Part shown: one piece after another, positions 24,627 to 34,010 of the stretch | Position numbering within the stretch: the stretch's first letter is position 1 | How the letters are laid out: every line of letters begins with the position of its first letter | The notes under the pieces: model-generated | Seen by the model: only the letters and a program-made list of their open reading frames with translations | Database searches by the model: none | Told to the model about the DNA's origin: nothing | Made by a program: the position numbers and the translations under genes | Assembly (NCBI RefSeq): GCF_902729355.1 | Contig: NZ_CACVCC010000002.1 | Coordinates: 62,001-126,000 of the forward strand | Length of the DNA: 64,000 nucleotides | Origin: Streptococcus sp. S784/96/1 | GTDB taxonomy: Bacteria > Bacillota > Bacilli > Lactobacillales > Streptococcaceae | Direction of reading: 5' to 3'

Positions 24627-24669
24627 TGGTATAATAGAAAGAAAGCTAGCTTAGGCTGGTTTTTCTTTT
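24627..24669 (+). promoter_or_regulatory. Extended -10 promoter and terminator-like hairpin before acpS
   Basis: TGGTATAAT (-10 at 24630-24635) starts right after the aroG2 stop. About seven bases further, AAAGCTAGC (24642-24650) pairs with GCTGGTTTT (24655-24663, two G-U pairs) and is followed by T residues. It can end the aroG transcript and also attenuate the acpS promoter. Confidence 0.6.
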
Positions 24670-24685
24670 TGGAAAAGGAGAACCT

Positions 24686-25057
24686 ATGATTTACGGACAT
24701 GGGATTGATTTGCAGGATATTTCTGCTATTCAACGGGCTTATGATAAAAGGCAGAGCTTTGCCCATAAAATTCTTACAGAAAAAGAATTAGAGCTATTTC
24801 AGACGCTTAAAGCTCCTCGTACCTATGAATTTTTAGCGGGACGTTGGGCGGCAAAAGAGGCTTTTTCAAAAGCCTTGGGAACTGGGTTGGTTGGCTTATC
24901 TTTTCAAGATATTGAAATAATGAAAGACAGTAAGGGAGCACCGATTGTGACAGTCTCGCCTTTTGAGGGGAAAGTCCATTTATCTATCTCTCACAGTGGT
25001 TCTTTTGTTCAGGCTAGTGTCATTTTAGAAAGTATTGAGGAAAATGAAAGGAATTGA
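24686..25057 (+). CDS. acpS: Holo-acyl-carrier-protein synthase
   Basis: The 123-residue protein carries [13 protein letters not shown] at the start and [15 protein letters not shown] in the middle, both magnesium- and CoA-binding motifs of the AcpS family. It transfers 4'-phosphopantetheine to acyl carrier protein. ATG 24686 has a ribosome site AAAAGGAGAA. The gene normally abuts alr; here an 89-bp palindrome separates them. Confidence 0.95.
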   Translation: MIYGHGIDLQDISAIQRAYDKRQSFAHKILTEKELELFQTLKAPRTYEFLAGRWAAKEAFSKALGTGLVGLSFQDIEIMKDSKGAPIVTVSPFEGKVHLSISHSGSFVQASVILESIEENERN

Positions 25058-25061
25058 ACCC

Positions 25062-25150
25062 GAACGGAAAGCTCGGAATTTAGATAAATCGCCTTGTGTG
25101 CAAGCACACTACGTTGATTTCCTAAAATTCTAATCGCTTTCTCGGCGTTC
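25062..25150. repeat. 89-bp palindromic element between acpS and alr
   Basis: GAACG at the left end is matched by CGTTC at the right. Inner arms also match (AAAGC/GCTTT, AATTTAG/CTAAAATT, AAATC/GATTT), around a perfect GTGTGC/GCACAC core with a short AA centre. Transcribed, it would fold into one long imperfect hairpin. It lies between a Shine-Dalgarno-like AAAGG at the acpS end and the alr start, so it looks like a MITE-like insertion. Confidence 0.7.
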
Positions 25151-25165
25151 TTGGTATCTTATATT

Positions 25166-26263
25166 ATGGTTACAAGTATTCATCGTCCAACTAAGGCGAC
25201 TGTTGATTTATCAGCTATTACTAGCAATATTGAGACTATAAAAAGCCATCTACCAGAAAATACTCAGCATTTTGCGGTTGTTAAAGCAGATGCTTATGGA
25301 CATGGAGCAGCTGAAGTTGCCAAACATATTAAGCACCAAGTTGATTATTTTTGTGTTTCAAACCTTGATGAAGGACTTGAATTGCGTCAAGCAGGGATTA
25401 TCAAACCGATTTTGATTTTGGGTGTTATTATGCCAGAGGAATTACCAGTAACGATTTCACAAAAGATCACGGTCACGGTAGCTAGTTTGGAGTGGTTGGA
25501 TTTTGCATGTTCCTATGATTTGACAGGACTAAAAGTCCACCTCAAATTGGATACAGGTATGGGGCGTATCGGTTTTCGAAACAGTTCTGATACTAAGCAA
25601 GCTCTGCATCGTTTAAGAGAACTAGGTGCTAATGTTGAAGGGGTTTTCACCCACTTTGCGACAGCTGATGAAGCTGATGACAGTTATTTTTTGGAGCAAT
25701 TACAGAGCTTCAAAACGCATTTGTCTGAACTGGAGCAAGTTCCAGCCCTTGTTCATGCCGGTAACTCTGCGACCAGTCTCTGGCATCACGAAGGGATTTT
25801 TAATGCTGTGCGACTAGGGATTGCTATTTATGGACTTAACCCTAGTGGACAAGTTTTAGAATTACCTTATCCAATTAAACCAGCTCTGACACTTTCTTCG
25901 CAAATTATCCATGTCAAAAAACTTCCATCTCTGAAAACGATTGGTTATGGTGCCACTTATCAAACTAAGAGCGATGAGTATATCGCTACTGTTCCGATTG
26001 GTTATGCGGATGGTTGGACGCGTGATACTCAAAATTTCTATGTTCTAGTTGACGGAAACTATTGTCAAATTGTTGGCCGTATTTCCATGGACCAAATGAC
26101 CATAAAATTACCAAAATCCTATCCTCTTGGAACAGAAGTTACTCTGATTGGTAAAAATGGTGATGAGGCTATCTCGGCAACTGACATTGCTCAGCATCGT
26201 GATACCATCAATTATGAAGTTCTTTGCCTTTTGAGCCAACGTGTGCCACGCCAATATTTGTAA
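25166..26263 (+). CDS. alr: Alanine racemase
   Basis: A 365-residue PLP enzyme that makes D-alanine for the cell wall. The PLP lysine is in [13 protein letters not shown], and the tyrosine region lies around [18 protein letters not shown] and the arginine-bearing MGRIGF support the call. ATG 25166 matches the family start ([13 protein letters not shown]), but no ribosome site precedes it. TTG 25151, directly after the 89-bp palindrome, is in frame and is an alternative. If the palindrome folds, AAAGG at the acpS end would come within about ten bases of that TTG. Confidence 0.93.
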   Translation: MVTSIHRPTKATVDLSAITSNIETIKSHLPENTQHFAVVKADAYGHGAAEVAKHIKHQVDYFCVSNLDEGLELRQAGIIKPILILGVIMPEELPVTISQKITVTVASLEWLDFACSYDLTGLKVHLKLDTGMGRIGFRNSSDTKQALHRLRELGANVEGVFTHFATADEADDSYFLEQLQSFKTHLSELEQVPALVHAGNSATSLWHHEGIFNAVRLGIAIYGLNPSGQVLELPYPIKPALTLSSQIIHVKKLPSLKTIGYGATYQTKSDEYIATVPIGYADGWTRDTQNFYVLVDGNYCQIVGRISMDQMTIKLPKSYPLGTEVTLIGKNGDEAISATDIAQHRDTINYEVLCLLSQRVPRQYL

Positions 26264-26266
26264 TGT

Positions 26267-26283
26267 TATAGTTTTTAACTATA
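26267..26283 (+). promoter_or_regulatory. MET-box operator upstream of metQ
   Basis: TATAGTT-TTT-AACTATA is a perfect palindrome matching the streptococcal MET-box (TATAGTTtnaAACTATA) proposed for the LysR regulator MtaR/MetR of methionine genes. It is centred about 66 bases upstream of the predicted transcription start. Confidence 0.8.
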
Positions 26284-26305
26284 TAAAAACCTTATTTTTA
26301 ACAAT

Positions 26306-26334
26306 TTGAAATCTATAGCTTCCTGTGGCATAAT
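26306..26334 (+). promoter_or_regulatory. metQ promoter
   Basis: TTGAAA (26306-26311), 17 bases, CATAAT (26329-26334) with a TGG extension, downstream of the MET-box. Confidence 0.75.
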
Positions 26335-26370
26335 GGGCATATCTTAAAAATTTAGAAGAGGTAATGAGAT

Positions 26371-27255
26371 ATGACATTTAAAAAAATTCTAGGATTAACA
26401 ACAACTTTGGCAGCCGCAGTGCTTTTGGCAGCCTGTGCTCCATCGTCAGGCAAAGAAGATAAGGCAAGCGATAAGGGTGAAAAATTGACTGTTGGAGTTA
26501 TGGCCTTTGATGATACGACAGAGCCACTTTGGGATGAAATTTCAGCTTTGGTTAAAAAAGAAGGAGTGACTTTAAACTTTGTACAGTTTACTGATTACAC
26601 ACAACCCAATACTGCTCTTAATAATGGTGAAGTAGATGTCAATGCTTTTCAACACTATGATTTCTTAAATAACTGGAATAAGGAAAATGATGGTGATTTA
26701 GTCGCAGCAGCGGATACCCTTCTTAGTCCAATCCATCTCTTCTCAGGAACTGAGGGTAGTAAGGCCAAGTATAAAGATGTCTCTGAATTACCAGAAGGTG
26801 CTGTGATTGCAGTACCAAATGATGCGACAAATGAAAGCCGTGCTCTCTATGTTCTTGAAAGTGCTGGTATCATTGATCTTGAAGTGCCTAAAGGCGAGAT
26901 AGCAACGCTTGATAGTATTGTTAAAAACAGTAAGAATGTCAAGATTAAAGAAGTTGCAGCTGATCAACTTGCAGCCAACTTAGTATCTGTAGATGCAGCT
27001 ATTATCAATAATGCTTTTGCTCAGTCTGCAGGTATTAACTATGAGACTTCTCTTTACAAAGAAGAAGTAAACGAAGGTTCTAAACAATGGGTTAACATTA
27101 TCGCGGCTCAAAAAGATTGGGAAAAATCAGACAAGGCTGATGCTATTAAAAAATTGATCTCAGTTTACCAAACAGATGAGATTGCCAAAGTGCTTAATGA
27201 AACATCAAAAGGTATTGATATTCCAGCCTGGGAAGGTGCTCCAACATTTAACTAA
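26371..27255 (+). CDS. metQ: Methionine ABC transporter substrate-binding lipoprotein
   Basis: The 294-residue NlpA-family lipoprotein has a signal peptide ending in the lipobox LLAAC and the family features VGVMAFDDTTEPLWDE, VNAFQHYDFLNNWN and AAIINNAFAQSAG. It binds methionine outside the membrane and hands it to MetN/MetI. A MET-box and promoter lie upstream. The order metQ, M20 dipeptidase, metN, metI is the usual streptococcal arrangement, but a 630-bp gap follows metQ here. Confidence 0.95.
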   Translation: MTFKKILGLTTTLAAAVLLAACAPSSGKEDKASDKGEKLTVGVMAFDDTTEPLWDEISALVKKEGVTLNFVQFTDYTQPNTALNNGEVDVNAFQHYDFLNNWNKENDGDLVAAADTLLSPIHLFSGTEGSKAKYKDVSELPEGAVIAVPNDATNESRALYVLESAGIIDLEVPKGEIATLDSIVKNSKNVKIKEVAADQLAANLVSVDAAIINNAFAQSAGINYETSLYKEEVNEGSKQWVNIIAAQKDWEKSDKADAIKKLISVYQTDEIAKVLNETSKGIDIPAWEGAPTFN

Positions 27256-27264
27256 ATTGTCAAT

Positions 27265-27300
27265 AAATATCAGCGTGTGAAAGCACGCTATATTTGTTTT
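27265..27300 (+). terminator. Hairpin after metQ
   Basis: AAATAT-AGCGTG pairs with CACGCT-ATATTT across a six-base loop with one bulged C, then GTTTTAT. It would make metQ mRNA more abundant than the downstream genes. Confidence 0.6.
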
Positions 27301-27369
27301 ATATGTGTAGTAGGCTTATGCTTAATCAAATTTATAGTGATTTATATTTAAAAACAGAAAAAATTACTT

Positions 27370-27520
27370 TTTGCTTCTTTCTTAGAAGTGCGGACGCAAG
27401 TAACCTCCTATGGAGTTTCATTGCTATTTTTTGAGCTTAGATCTCAAAAAATCCGTTCTTGTCAAGAGTAAACTCTTGATAAGAATACCGCTATAGCGAA
27501 AGAAACGTTTTAGCCTCACT
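27370..27520. repeat. Multi-hairpin intergenic element
   Basis: Two strong hairpins lie here: ATTTTTTGAG/CTCAAAAAAT (27426-27435/27443-27452) and a 14-pair stem at 27456-27485 (TTCTT and TCAAGAGT against ACTCTTGA and AAGAA). Flanking CTTCTTTC and GCGAAAGAAACG segments are partly complementary, so the whole may fold together. It resembles other palindromic repeats scattered in streptococcal gaps. I do not know its family. Confidence 0.5.
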
Positions 27521-27885
27521 TCGTTCGGTTGTCTATCAATGATATTAGAGGTTCTAAAATGCTAATTTTGATTTTGGGTGAATATCAGATTTAAAATAAT
27601 TAATCATTTAATAATAAAAATAACGAAGCTACCAATGTATGGATACTTAGTAGTTGATTATGATTAAATTATCTGTAATTCCTAGTGCTTCCACTATAAT
27701 GGAGTGAAAATATCCAGTGGACAGTTTCAGCCTGAGCTTAGAAATTAGAAAGCGCGGGATACTTTGGCTTTCCAAATAGCAGTGAAACTTCTCATGAGGT
27801 CACACTACATTAGGATAAGTGCTGATAAAAAAGATTATACTATAGACATCAACATCTAGCCACACAACAGGAAAGGAACGAAAAG
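27521..27885. other. Upstream region of the dipeptidase gene
   Basis: No reading frame is convincing. A TATAAT at 27695-27700 and a TATACT at 27836-27841 are possible -10 boxes, each without a clear -35. ATCCAGTGGACAGTTTCAGCC near 27711 looks like part of another intergenic repeat. A normal ribosome site (GGAAAGGAACG) ends the region. Confidence 0.4.
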
Positions 27886-29259
27886 ATGATAGTTAGTAAT
27901 GACCAATTGCAGTTGGAAAAATTTTACAATGATGCGACGGCACAGTACTATTTTGATAAATTAAAAGAATTAGTTGCCATTAAAAGTGTTTTTGCGCAAA
28001 ATGTTGGTTTAGATGATGCTGCTCAATATTTAGTTACACTATTTGAAGAAGCAGGTGCAGATGTGGTTTTAGATGATAGTTTTGAGGCTCCTTTCGTGAT
28101 GGCGACATTTGCTAGCCAAAAAGCGGATGCAAAGACACTTGTTTTCTACAATCACTATGATGTTCAGCCAGCAGATAGTGACCAAATTTGGACTGCTGCG
28201 CCTTTTACTTTGGATGTTCGTGATGGTTATATGTATGGGCGTGGAGTTGATGATGACAAGGGACATATTCTTGCACGTTTGACAGGCGTTCAAAAATATC
28301 GTAAAGTAGTGACTGAATTGCCAGTAAATATTATTTTCATCATTGAAGGTGCCGAAGAATCCGCATCGGTTGATTTGGAGAAGTATTTAGAAAAATACCA
28401 ACCTGAATTATCAAAGGCAGAGCTTTTGGTTTGGGAGCAAGGGATTTTTAATGCTCAAGGTCAGATGGAACTTTCTGGTGGGACAAAGGGGATTGTCACC
28501 TTTGATGCAGTTGTTGAAAGTGCAGAGGTTGATATCCATTCAAAATTTGGCGGTGTGATTGATAGTAGTAGTTGGTATTTAATCAATGCCCTATCAAGTC
28601 TTCGTACGGCTGATGGACGTATTTTGGTGGACGGCATCTATGATGGTGTGACCCCTCCAACTGCTCGTGAGCTTGATTTAGTACATCAATTTGCCTACAT
28701 TGAGTCAGAGGATTTACGTGACCTCTATGACTTAAAACTACCGTTTTTGACGGATGATAAAGCAGAGCTTCTGAAGCGTTTATTCTTTGAACCATCATTG
28801 ACCATACAAGGACTAAGCACTGGTTATCAAGGGCAGGGCGTTAAAACGATTATTCCTTGTCAAGCCTCTGCTAAATTGGAAGTGCGTCTGGTGCCTGGTA
28901 TGGAACCGCATGATGTATTGGTAAAAATTGAAAAGCAACTGCGAAAAAATGGTTTTGAACAGGTCAAATTGAGCTATACTTTGGGTGAAGAAGGCTACCG
29001 TAGTGACATGACTGCGCAAGCCATTTTAAATACCATCGACATTGCTAAAAAATTCTCTCCAAAGGGTGTCGCTGTTCTGCCAACAACAGCTGGAACAGGT
29101 CCGATGCACCAAGTTTTTGCAGCGCTTGAAGTACCGATTGTATCTTTTGGTCTAGGAAATCCAAATAGCCGAGACCACGGTGGAGATGAAAATGCAAAAT
29201 TGGCAGATTATTACACCCATATTGAAATGATTGAGGAGTTAATAAAATCTTATGAGTAA
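27886..29259 (+). CDS. M20 family dipeptidase
   Basis: A 457-residue metallopeptidase of the ArgE/DapE/CNDP type. Metal and catalytic motifs are [22 protein letters not shown] (bridging Asp), [10 protein letters not shown] (catalytic Glu), and the C-terminal [12 protein letters not shown]. It cleaves dipeptides in the cytoplasm. It sits between metQ and metN, overlapping metN by eight bases, as in other streptococci, which hints at processing of methionine-containing peptides. The peptide specificity is inference. Confidence 0.9.
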   Translation: MIVSNDQLQLEKFYNDATAQYYFDKLKELVAIKSVFAQNVGLDDAAQYLVTLFEEAGADVVLDDSFEAPFVMATFASQKADAKTLVFYNHYDVQPADSDQIWTAAPFTLDVRDGYMYGRGVDDDKGHILARLTGVQKYRKVVTELPVNIIFIIEGAEESASVDLEKYLEKYQPELSKAELLVWEQGIFNAQGQMELSGGTKGIVTFDAVVESAEVDIHSKFGGVIDSSSWYLINALSSLRTADGRILVDGIYDGVTPPTARELDLVHQFAYIESEDLRDLYDLKLPFLTDDKAELLKRLFFEPSLTIQGLSTGYQGQGVKTIIPCQASAKLEVRLVPGMEPHDVLVKIEKQLRKNGFEQVKLSYTLGEEGYRSDMTAQAILNTIDIAKKFSPKGVAVLPTTAGTGPMHQVFAALEVPIVSFGLGNPNSRDHGGDENAKLADYYTHIEMIEELIKSYE

Positions 29260-30319
29260 ACCCATTATTCAACTAGAACATATTGATATCACGTTTCACC
29301 AGAAAAAACGTGTGATTGAAGCGGTTAAGGATGTTTCTGTGACTATTGACAAGGGGCAGATTTATGGTATCGTTGGCTATTCAGGAGCGGGGAAATCAAC
29401 ATTAGTCCGTGTGATTAACCTTCTTCAGGTGCCGACAGCTGGTAAAATTACAGTGGCTGGTGATGTGACTTTTGCAGATAGCAAAGTGCAGTTAAGTCCA
29501 GCACAACTACGTTTTAAACGTCAAAAAATTGGGATGATTTTCCAGCATTTTAACTTGATGGCACAAAAAACAGCTCGTCAGAATGTTGCCTTTGCCTTGC
29601 GACATTCAGGACTATCCAAGGAAGAACGTTCAGCAAAGGTAGAAGAACTGTTAACCTTGGTGGGCTTGGCTGACCGTGCTGACAATTATCCTGCTCAGCT
29701 TTCTGGGGGACAAAAGCAGCGTGTAGCTATTGCGCGTGCCCTTGCTAATGATCCGGAAATTCTAATTTCTGACGAATCAACTTCAGCGTTGGATCCAAAG
29801 ACAACTAAGCAAATTTTAGCCTTGTTGCAGGAACTTAATCGTAAATTGGGGCTCACCATTGTTATGATTACCCACGAAATGCAAATTGTTAAAGACATTT
29901 GTCACCGTGTTGCTGTCATGCAGGATGGTCACTTGATTGAGGAAGGTTCTGTTCTTGACATTTTCTCAAACCCTAAAGAAGCCTTAACTCAAGAATTTAT
30001 CACAACGGCTACAGGTATTGATGAAGCTATGGTTAAGATTGAAAAGCAAGATATTGTCCAAGATATGGCGCCAAATAGCTTGCTTGCTCAACTTAATTAT
30101 GCTGGACATGCAACAGATGAGCCTATCTTGAATGAGATTTACAAACGCTTTGAAGTAACAGCTAATATCCTTTATGGAAATATTGAAATTTTAGATGACA
30201 CACCAGTTGGTGAGCTGATTGTTGTCTTGTCTGGAGAACCAGATTCATTAGCTGCGGCTGAAAATGCTATTGTAGAAGCTGGTGTTGGCTTGACTGTATT
30301 GAAAAGAGGTGCGAAATAA
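29252..30319 (+). CDS. metN: Methionine ABC transporter ATPase
   Basis: The 355-residue ATPase has Walker [10 protein letters not shown], signature LSGGQKQR, Walker [13 protein letters not shown] and an H-loop ITHEM, then a C-terminal NIL domain (about residues 265-350) that in MetN proteins binds methionine and inhibits transport. Its Walker B reads DES where most MetN proteins have DEA or DEP, a mild oddity. It overlaps the dipeptidase by eight bases and shares one base with metI. Confidence 0.95.
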   Translation: MSKPIIQLEHIDITFHQKKRVIEAVKDVSVTIDKGQIYGIVGYSGAGKSTLVRVINLLQVPTAGKITVAGDVTFADSKVQLSPAQLRFKRQKIGMIFQHFNLMAQKTARQNVAFALRHSGLSKEERSAKVEELLTLVGLADRADNYPAQLSGGQKQRVAIARALANDPEILISDESTSALDPKTTKQILALLQELNRKLGLTIVMITHEMQIVKDICHRVAVMQDGHLIEEGSVLDIFSNPKEALTQEFITTATGIDEAMVKIEKQDIVQDMAPNSLLAQLNYAGHATDEPILNEIYKRFEVTANILYGNIEILDDTPVGELIVVLSGEPDSLAAAENAIVEAGVGLTVLKRGAK

Positions 30320-31011
30320 TGATAAAGTGGATTGAAACGAATCTTCCTCATGTCTATAAAATTGGTTTGGCAGGTGAAAATGGCTGGTTAGCAGCTATTT
30401 ACACCACGTTTTATATGACTTTTTGGGCATTTATTATTGGTGGGGGTCTTGGACTTTTAACGGGTCTCTTTCTCGTGTTGACAGCGCCGGGTGGTGTTCT
30501 TGAAAATAAAGTTGTTTTTCATGTGCTTGATAAGGTCACTTCCGTCTTTCGTGCGGTGCCATTTGTCATCTTATTGGCAGTTATTGTGCCAGTAACCTTG
30601 CTGTTGGTTGGTACAAGCCTTGGTCCAACGGCGGCTATTGTCCCGCTATCAGTGGCAACTTTTGCCTTCTTTACACGCCAAGTTCAAGTTGTTTTGGCTG
30701 AAGTTGATCGTGGGGTGATTGAGGCTGCGCAAGCATCAGGCGCGACAACCTTTGATATTATCCGTGTTTATCTAGGAGAAGGTTTGCCTGATTTGGTTCG
30801 TGTGTCAACGGTGACTTTGATTTCCTTGGTTGGTGAAACAGCAATGGCTGGCGCTATCGGTGGTGGCGGTCTAGGAAATGTTGCTATTGCATATGGTCAC
30901 GGACGTTCTCACCATGATGTGATATGGGTAGCGACTTTACTCATTCTTTTGATTATTGTTACCATTCAGTTAACAGGAGATTTGCTGACACGCAAAATTA
31001 GTCATCGTTAA
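30319..31011 (+). CDS. metI: Methionine ABC transporter permease
   Basis: A 230-residue inner-membrane permease with five hydrophobic helices and the EAA loop VIEAAQASGATTFDIIRVYLGE, typical of MetI/MetP. It forms the channel with MetN. The overlap of one base with metN and the terminator that follows mark the end of the operon. Confidence 0.95.
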   Translation: MIKWIETNLPHVYKIGLAGENGWLAAIYTTFYMTFWAFIIGGGLGLLTGLFLVLTAPGGVLENKVVFHVLDKVTSVFRAVPFVILLAVIVPVTLLLVGTSLGPTAAIVPLSVATFAFFTRQVQVVLAEVDRGVIEAAQASGATTFDIIRVYLGEGLPDLVRVSTVTLISLVGETAMAGAIGGGGLGNVAIAYGHGRSHHDVIWVATLLILLIIVTIQLTGDLLTRKISHR

Positions 31012-31015
31012 TCAT

Positions 31016-31051
31016 AAAAACGCTAGGAAGCTGTATTTTCCTAGCGTTTTT
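31016..31051. terminator. Bidirectional terminator metI/gpx
   Basis: AAAAACGCTAGGAA pairs with TTCCTAGCGTTTTT across an eight-base loop. A and T runs at both sides serve both strands. Confidence 0.9.
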
Positions 31052-31054
31052 CAG

Positions 31055-31531
31055 TTATAGTAGTTTTTCAATTTCAGCAATCAATTTTTCAGGTGTAGTG
31101 GTTGGGGCAAAGCGTTTAACCACATGACCTTCGCGGTCAATGAGAAATTTGGTGAAGTTCCATTCAATAACTTTACCCAAGGTTCCTTTTTTCTCAGTTT
31201 TTAACCATTGATAAAGAGGGGGAGCAGCTGTGCCATTAACCTCAATCTTAGCAAAACGTGGAAAGGTTGTATTATAATTTAAGCTACAGAAAGTGTTAAT
31301 TTCCTCTGCGGTCCCTGGGCTTTGCTGTTTGAACTGGTTACACGGAAAATCGAGTACTTCAAAACCTTTGTTCTGAAACTGATCATAGAGCGCCTGTAAC
31401 CCTTCGTATTGAGGCGTTAAACCACAACCGGTTGCTGTATTAACAACGAGAAGGACCTTGTCGGTGAAGTGGCGGAGCGAAAAGTCAGTCTCATCTTGGG
31501 ATTTAACTGTGAAATCGTACAGTGTTGTCAT
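31055..31531 (-). CDS. gpo: Glutathione peroxidase family thiol peroxidase
   Basis: The 158-residue protein has the peroxidatic motif NTATGCGLTPQYEGLQ (Cys in place of selenocysteine), the LDFPCNQF motif with a second Cys and the EWNFTKFLID motif. It reduces hydroperoxides in the cytoplasm, in bacteria usually with thioredoxin. Its ATG has a GGAGGAAC ribosome site on the minus strand. Length matches the family. Confidence 0.93.
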   Translation of the reverse strand: MTTLYDFTVKSQDETDFSLRHFTDKVLLVVNTATGCGLTPQYEGLQALYDQFQNKGFEVLDFPCNQFKQQSPGTAEEINTFCSLNYNTTFPRFAKIEVNGTAAPPLYQWLKTEKKGTLGKVIEWNFTKFLIDREGHVVKRFAPTTTPEKLIAEIEKLL

Positions 31532-31789
31532 AAATGTTCCTCCTTTGGATTCAATGATATCTTAACATTTTAGAATTGAGAGGTCTAATGAGAAGGTCGT
31601 GGGATTTTATTATGATATATCATATATTTATTAGAAAATCGAAATCTTTAGTTAGTTGAGTAAGATGTTGAACGTTCTACGATGTTAGAAAATGTGCTCA
31701 TCAAAAATTACTTTGATATAAGGGAAACAAAGAAAATAGTTCACGAATGAGTCTGATAGATAGGAGTTGGAAAAATATTAGAGTTCAGT
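31532..31789. other. Intergenic region upstream of gpo
   Basis: No gene is visible. TATGATATATCATA (31611-31624) is a 14-base palindrome about 80 bases upstream of gpo and may be a regulator site. ATCAAA and TTTGAT form another short inverted repeat near 31700. Confidence 0.4.
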
Positions 31790-31837
31790 AAAAGGCATCA
31801 ATGACGCTCTTAAAAACGTCGATTCGATGCCTTTTTA
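31790..31837. terminator. Bidirectional hairpin downstream of the galM side
   Basis: AAAAGGCATC and GATGCCTTTTT pair, with an inner TGACG/CGTCG helix, flanked by A and T runs. Confidence 0.75.
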
Positions 31838-31867
31838 GAGTGCTATTTCTGAGAAGAACCTGAGTTT

Positions 31868-31962
31868 TGAAATTTCCTTTACAATGTATCTTCCTAGTTC
31901 TCAAATGCAAATCATCATCTGATCAACGGTATCTCTGAAGAATGAGGTGACGTTATCCAATT
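31868..31962 (-). pseudogene. Degraded 3' end of a pepF-like gene
   Basis: On the minus strand this stretch reads FFRDTVDQMM, a stop, then VKEIS, closely resembling the C terminus of the intact PepF at 40550 (FLSDTVDQIV ... LEKEIS). TGATCAACGGTATC is identical in both places, and about 22 of 24 bases match. It lies beyond the far end of the sugar island from intact pepF and in the same orientation. Confidence 0.6.
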
Positions 31963-31969
31963 TTGTGGC

Positions 31970-33019
31970 TTATTTTTTAATATCAAATTGATAAATGGTT
32001 GTTGTTTGATAAGGGGTGTTGGCCAATAGAACAGGAGCTTCAAATTGAGGTGTATTGATAGCGTTTGGGAAAAATTGTGTTTCCAAGCAGAAACCAGAGC
32101 GTTTGGTATAAGTTGCTCCAGGTTTGCCATCTTCTTTTTCAATAAAGTTACCCGAATAGAATTGAACGCCGGGGAGGTCTGTGTAAACTTCCATTTTGAT
32201 ACCTGATTCGTTACCGATAGCTGTTGCAAATGGTTTATTGAGACTTGGTTCTGTAATGATGAGATTATGATCGTAACCACCGGCATATTGAATTTGATCA
32301 AAAGCGGCATCAATATCTTGTCCTATCCTTTTTTGAGTTGTAAAATCAAACGGTGTGTTCTCGACTGAAATCATTTCTCCAGTTGGAATTGATTTTGAAT
32401 CAGAAATAGGAGTGTAGGCGTGGCAGTTTAACTGTAGAAGATGTTCTTCTATAGTTCCACTATTGTGACCGTTGAGGTTAAAATAGCTATGATTTGTAGG
32501 GTTAAAAATCGTGTCAGCATCAGATAAGCCATTATAGGTGATAATAAGTTCGTTTTGGTCGGTCAATTGGTAGATAACAACCAAGGTCAAATTGCCAGGA
32601 TAGCCTTGGTCTGAATCTGGGCTTTTTATTTCTAAAGTCACACTATTTTGTTCTTGGTTGACCTCGATAATGTCCCACAGGCGTAAATGGTAGCCATTTG
32701 GCCCGCTGTGAAGGTTGTTTTCGCCTTCATTTTTAGGGAGGTTATAGACTTTATCGTTTAATGTGAAGCTCGCCTGATTAATTCGGTTGGCGCTACGACC
32801 AACTGTAGCGCCGAAGTAAGTAGCATTATTAGAAAAATAACGATCAACTGGTTCATAACCTAGAACAATATCTCGTTTTTGATTAAATTGATCGGCAACT
32901 TCGAAAGATAGAATAGTTGCACCAAGATTAGTCACTTGGAGCTTACTTCCTAAAGAGTTAGTCATAGAAAAAATGGTGACTGGTTGTTCGTTTGCTAATA
33001 AAGTTTCTTGTGAAATCAT
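31970..33019 (-). CDS. galM: Aldose 1-epimerase
   Basis: A 349-residue mutarotase that interconverts alpha and beta anomers of aldoses. Visible motifs are LGATILSFEV, ENNLHSGPNGYHLR (His), NPTNHSYFNLNGH (His), QYAGGYDHNL (Asp) and LETQFFPN with the catalytic Glu. It is the first member of a minus-strand pair with the ArsR-type regulator gene, 12 bases apart, diverging from the sugar ABC operon. The context suggests a sugar released by the GH2/GH43 enzymes of the island. Confidence 0.92.
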   Translation of the reverse strand: MISQETLLANEQPVTIFSMTNSLGSKLQVTNLGATILSFEVADQFNQKRDIVLGYEPVDRYFSNNATYFGATVGRSANRINQASFTLNDKVYNLPKNEGENNLHSGPNGYHLRLWDIIEVNQEQNSVTLEIKSPDSDQGYPGNLTLVVIYQLTDQNELIITYNGLSDADTIFNPTNHSYFNLNGHNSGTIEEHLLQLNCHAYTPISDSKSIPTGEMISVENTPFDFTTQKRIGQDIDAAFDQIQYAGGYDHNLIITEPSLNKPFATAIGNESGIKMEVYTDLPGVQFYSGNFIEKEDGKPGATYTKRSGFCLETQFFPNAINTPQFEAPVLLANTPYQTTTIYQFDIKK

Positions 33020-33031
33020 GATAAATTCTTT

Positions 33032-33946
33032 CTAGGGGATATAAAAATCAAAATTAATATCTTGAGAATGATTTCCCCAATTCTTCCCAAAGATAGTTAG
33101 GCCGCCATATTGGTTTTCGATTTCGTCAACTTCAATTCTAAAGGTTAAAAAATCTTTCTCAATAATTTTGGTATCGTGTAGATTGTGATCGGAAATTTTA
33201 ATACCATCAATAGAGGTATCGCTTTGATTGATTCTGATATGCTTTAGAAGACCGTATTGGCTAAATTCATCTGGCCACCAATTTGGTGTTAGTTTGCCGC
33301 GAACATCAGAAAAATTTCCAGGGATGGTGATGTTTCCAAGGGTGATGCCGTTTAAAATAAACTTCAAAGATGTTGGCCATGTGTTGTTTGAAATAGGGAA
33401 TTCAGAAGAGACTTCCAAGCTGATATCTAACATCGTAATATCTCTGCCATTTTTTAATGGCTTAGGAATCTTGTATTCTAAAAAACCTTGACTTAGCCAA
33501 ATAATATCAGCATTTACCCTGTTATGGTTGAGAAAAGATTTAGGGTCGTCAATTTTTCCGATAATCTGCTCTTGGGTTGCTAAACCGCAAGATGGTGAAG
33601 AATAGAAATTTACAAAATGACCTATTTTAACCTTTTCACGCATTTTTGATAGATCAGGGAAAATTTTATTGGGAAGATGAACGGTTAAGGTATCTGTTTT
33701 TAAGCTGACAAATTTTTCTTTCCATCTATTGTCTTTTCCTTGTTCAATGCTGATTAGTTGAGCGGTTTCTAAAATCTTAAGATGTTTACTGATGCTAGAA
33801 GGGCTTAATTGTAATTTTTCACGGAGTTCTGTGATAGGCCTATTTTGGATTTCTAAAAGTTCTAGAAGTTTTACTCTGTCGATGTTAGAAAGTGCATGAA
33901 AAATTGCTAAAGAATGCTCATCTGAACTATTAAGCTCTATATCTAT
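33032..33946 (-). CDS. ArsR-type regulator with C-terminal domain, ATA start codon
   Basis: The frame is open for 304 codons upstream to an AAGGAGG ribosome site (33955-33961), with no ATG, GTG or TTG before codon 102. The N-terminal part has a winged helix-turn-helix (SLAIFHALSNIDRVKLLELL, then ITELREKLQLSPSSISKHLK) of the ArsR family. The rest (about residues 105-304) is a beta-rich region of unknown type, with an ARM-like pattern NYNYGGLTIFGKNWGN near the end. The first codon at the correct spacing is ATA (33944-33946). The regulator diverges from the sugar operon and is its probable repressor. Either ATA is used or the gene is silenced. Confidence 0.65.
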   Translation of the reverse strand: MDIELNSSDEHSLAIFHALSNIDRVKLLELLEIQNRPITELREKLQLSPSSISKHLKILETAQLISIEQGKDNRWKEKFVSLKTDTLTVHLPNKIFPDLSKMREKVKIGHFVNFYSSPSCGLATQEQIIGKIDDPKSFLNHNRVNADIIWLSQGFLEYKIPKPLKNGRDITMLDISLEVSSEFPISNNTWPTSLKFILNGITLGNITIPGNFSDVRGKLTPNWWPDEFSQYGLLKHIRINQSDTSIDGIKISDHNLHDTKIIEKDFLTFRIEVDEIENQYGGLTIFGKNWGNHSQDINFDFYIP

Positions 33947-34010
33947 AGTGCTCGCCTCCTTATATTCTTTTCTTAATTTTAATACTAAAAACTAAAATTG
34001 TCAATTTACA

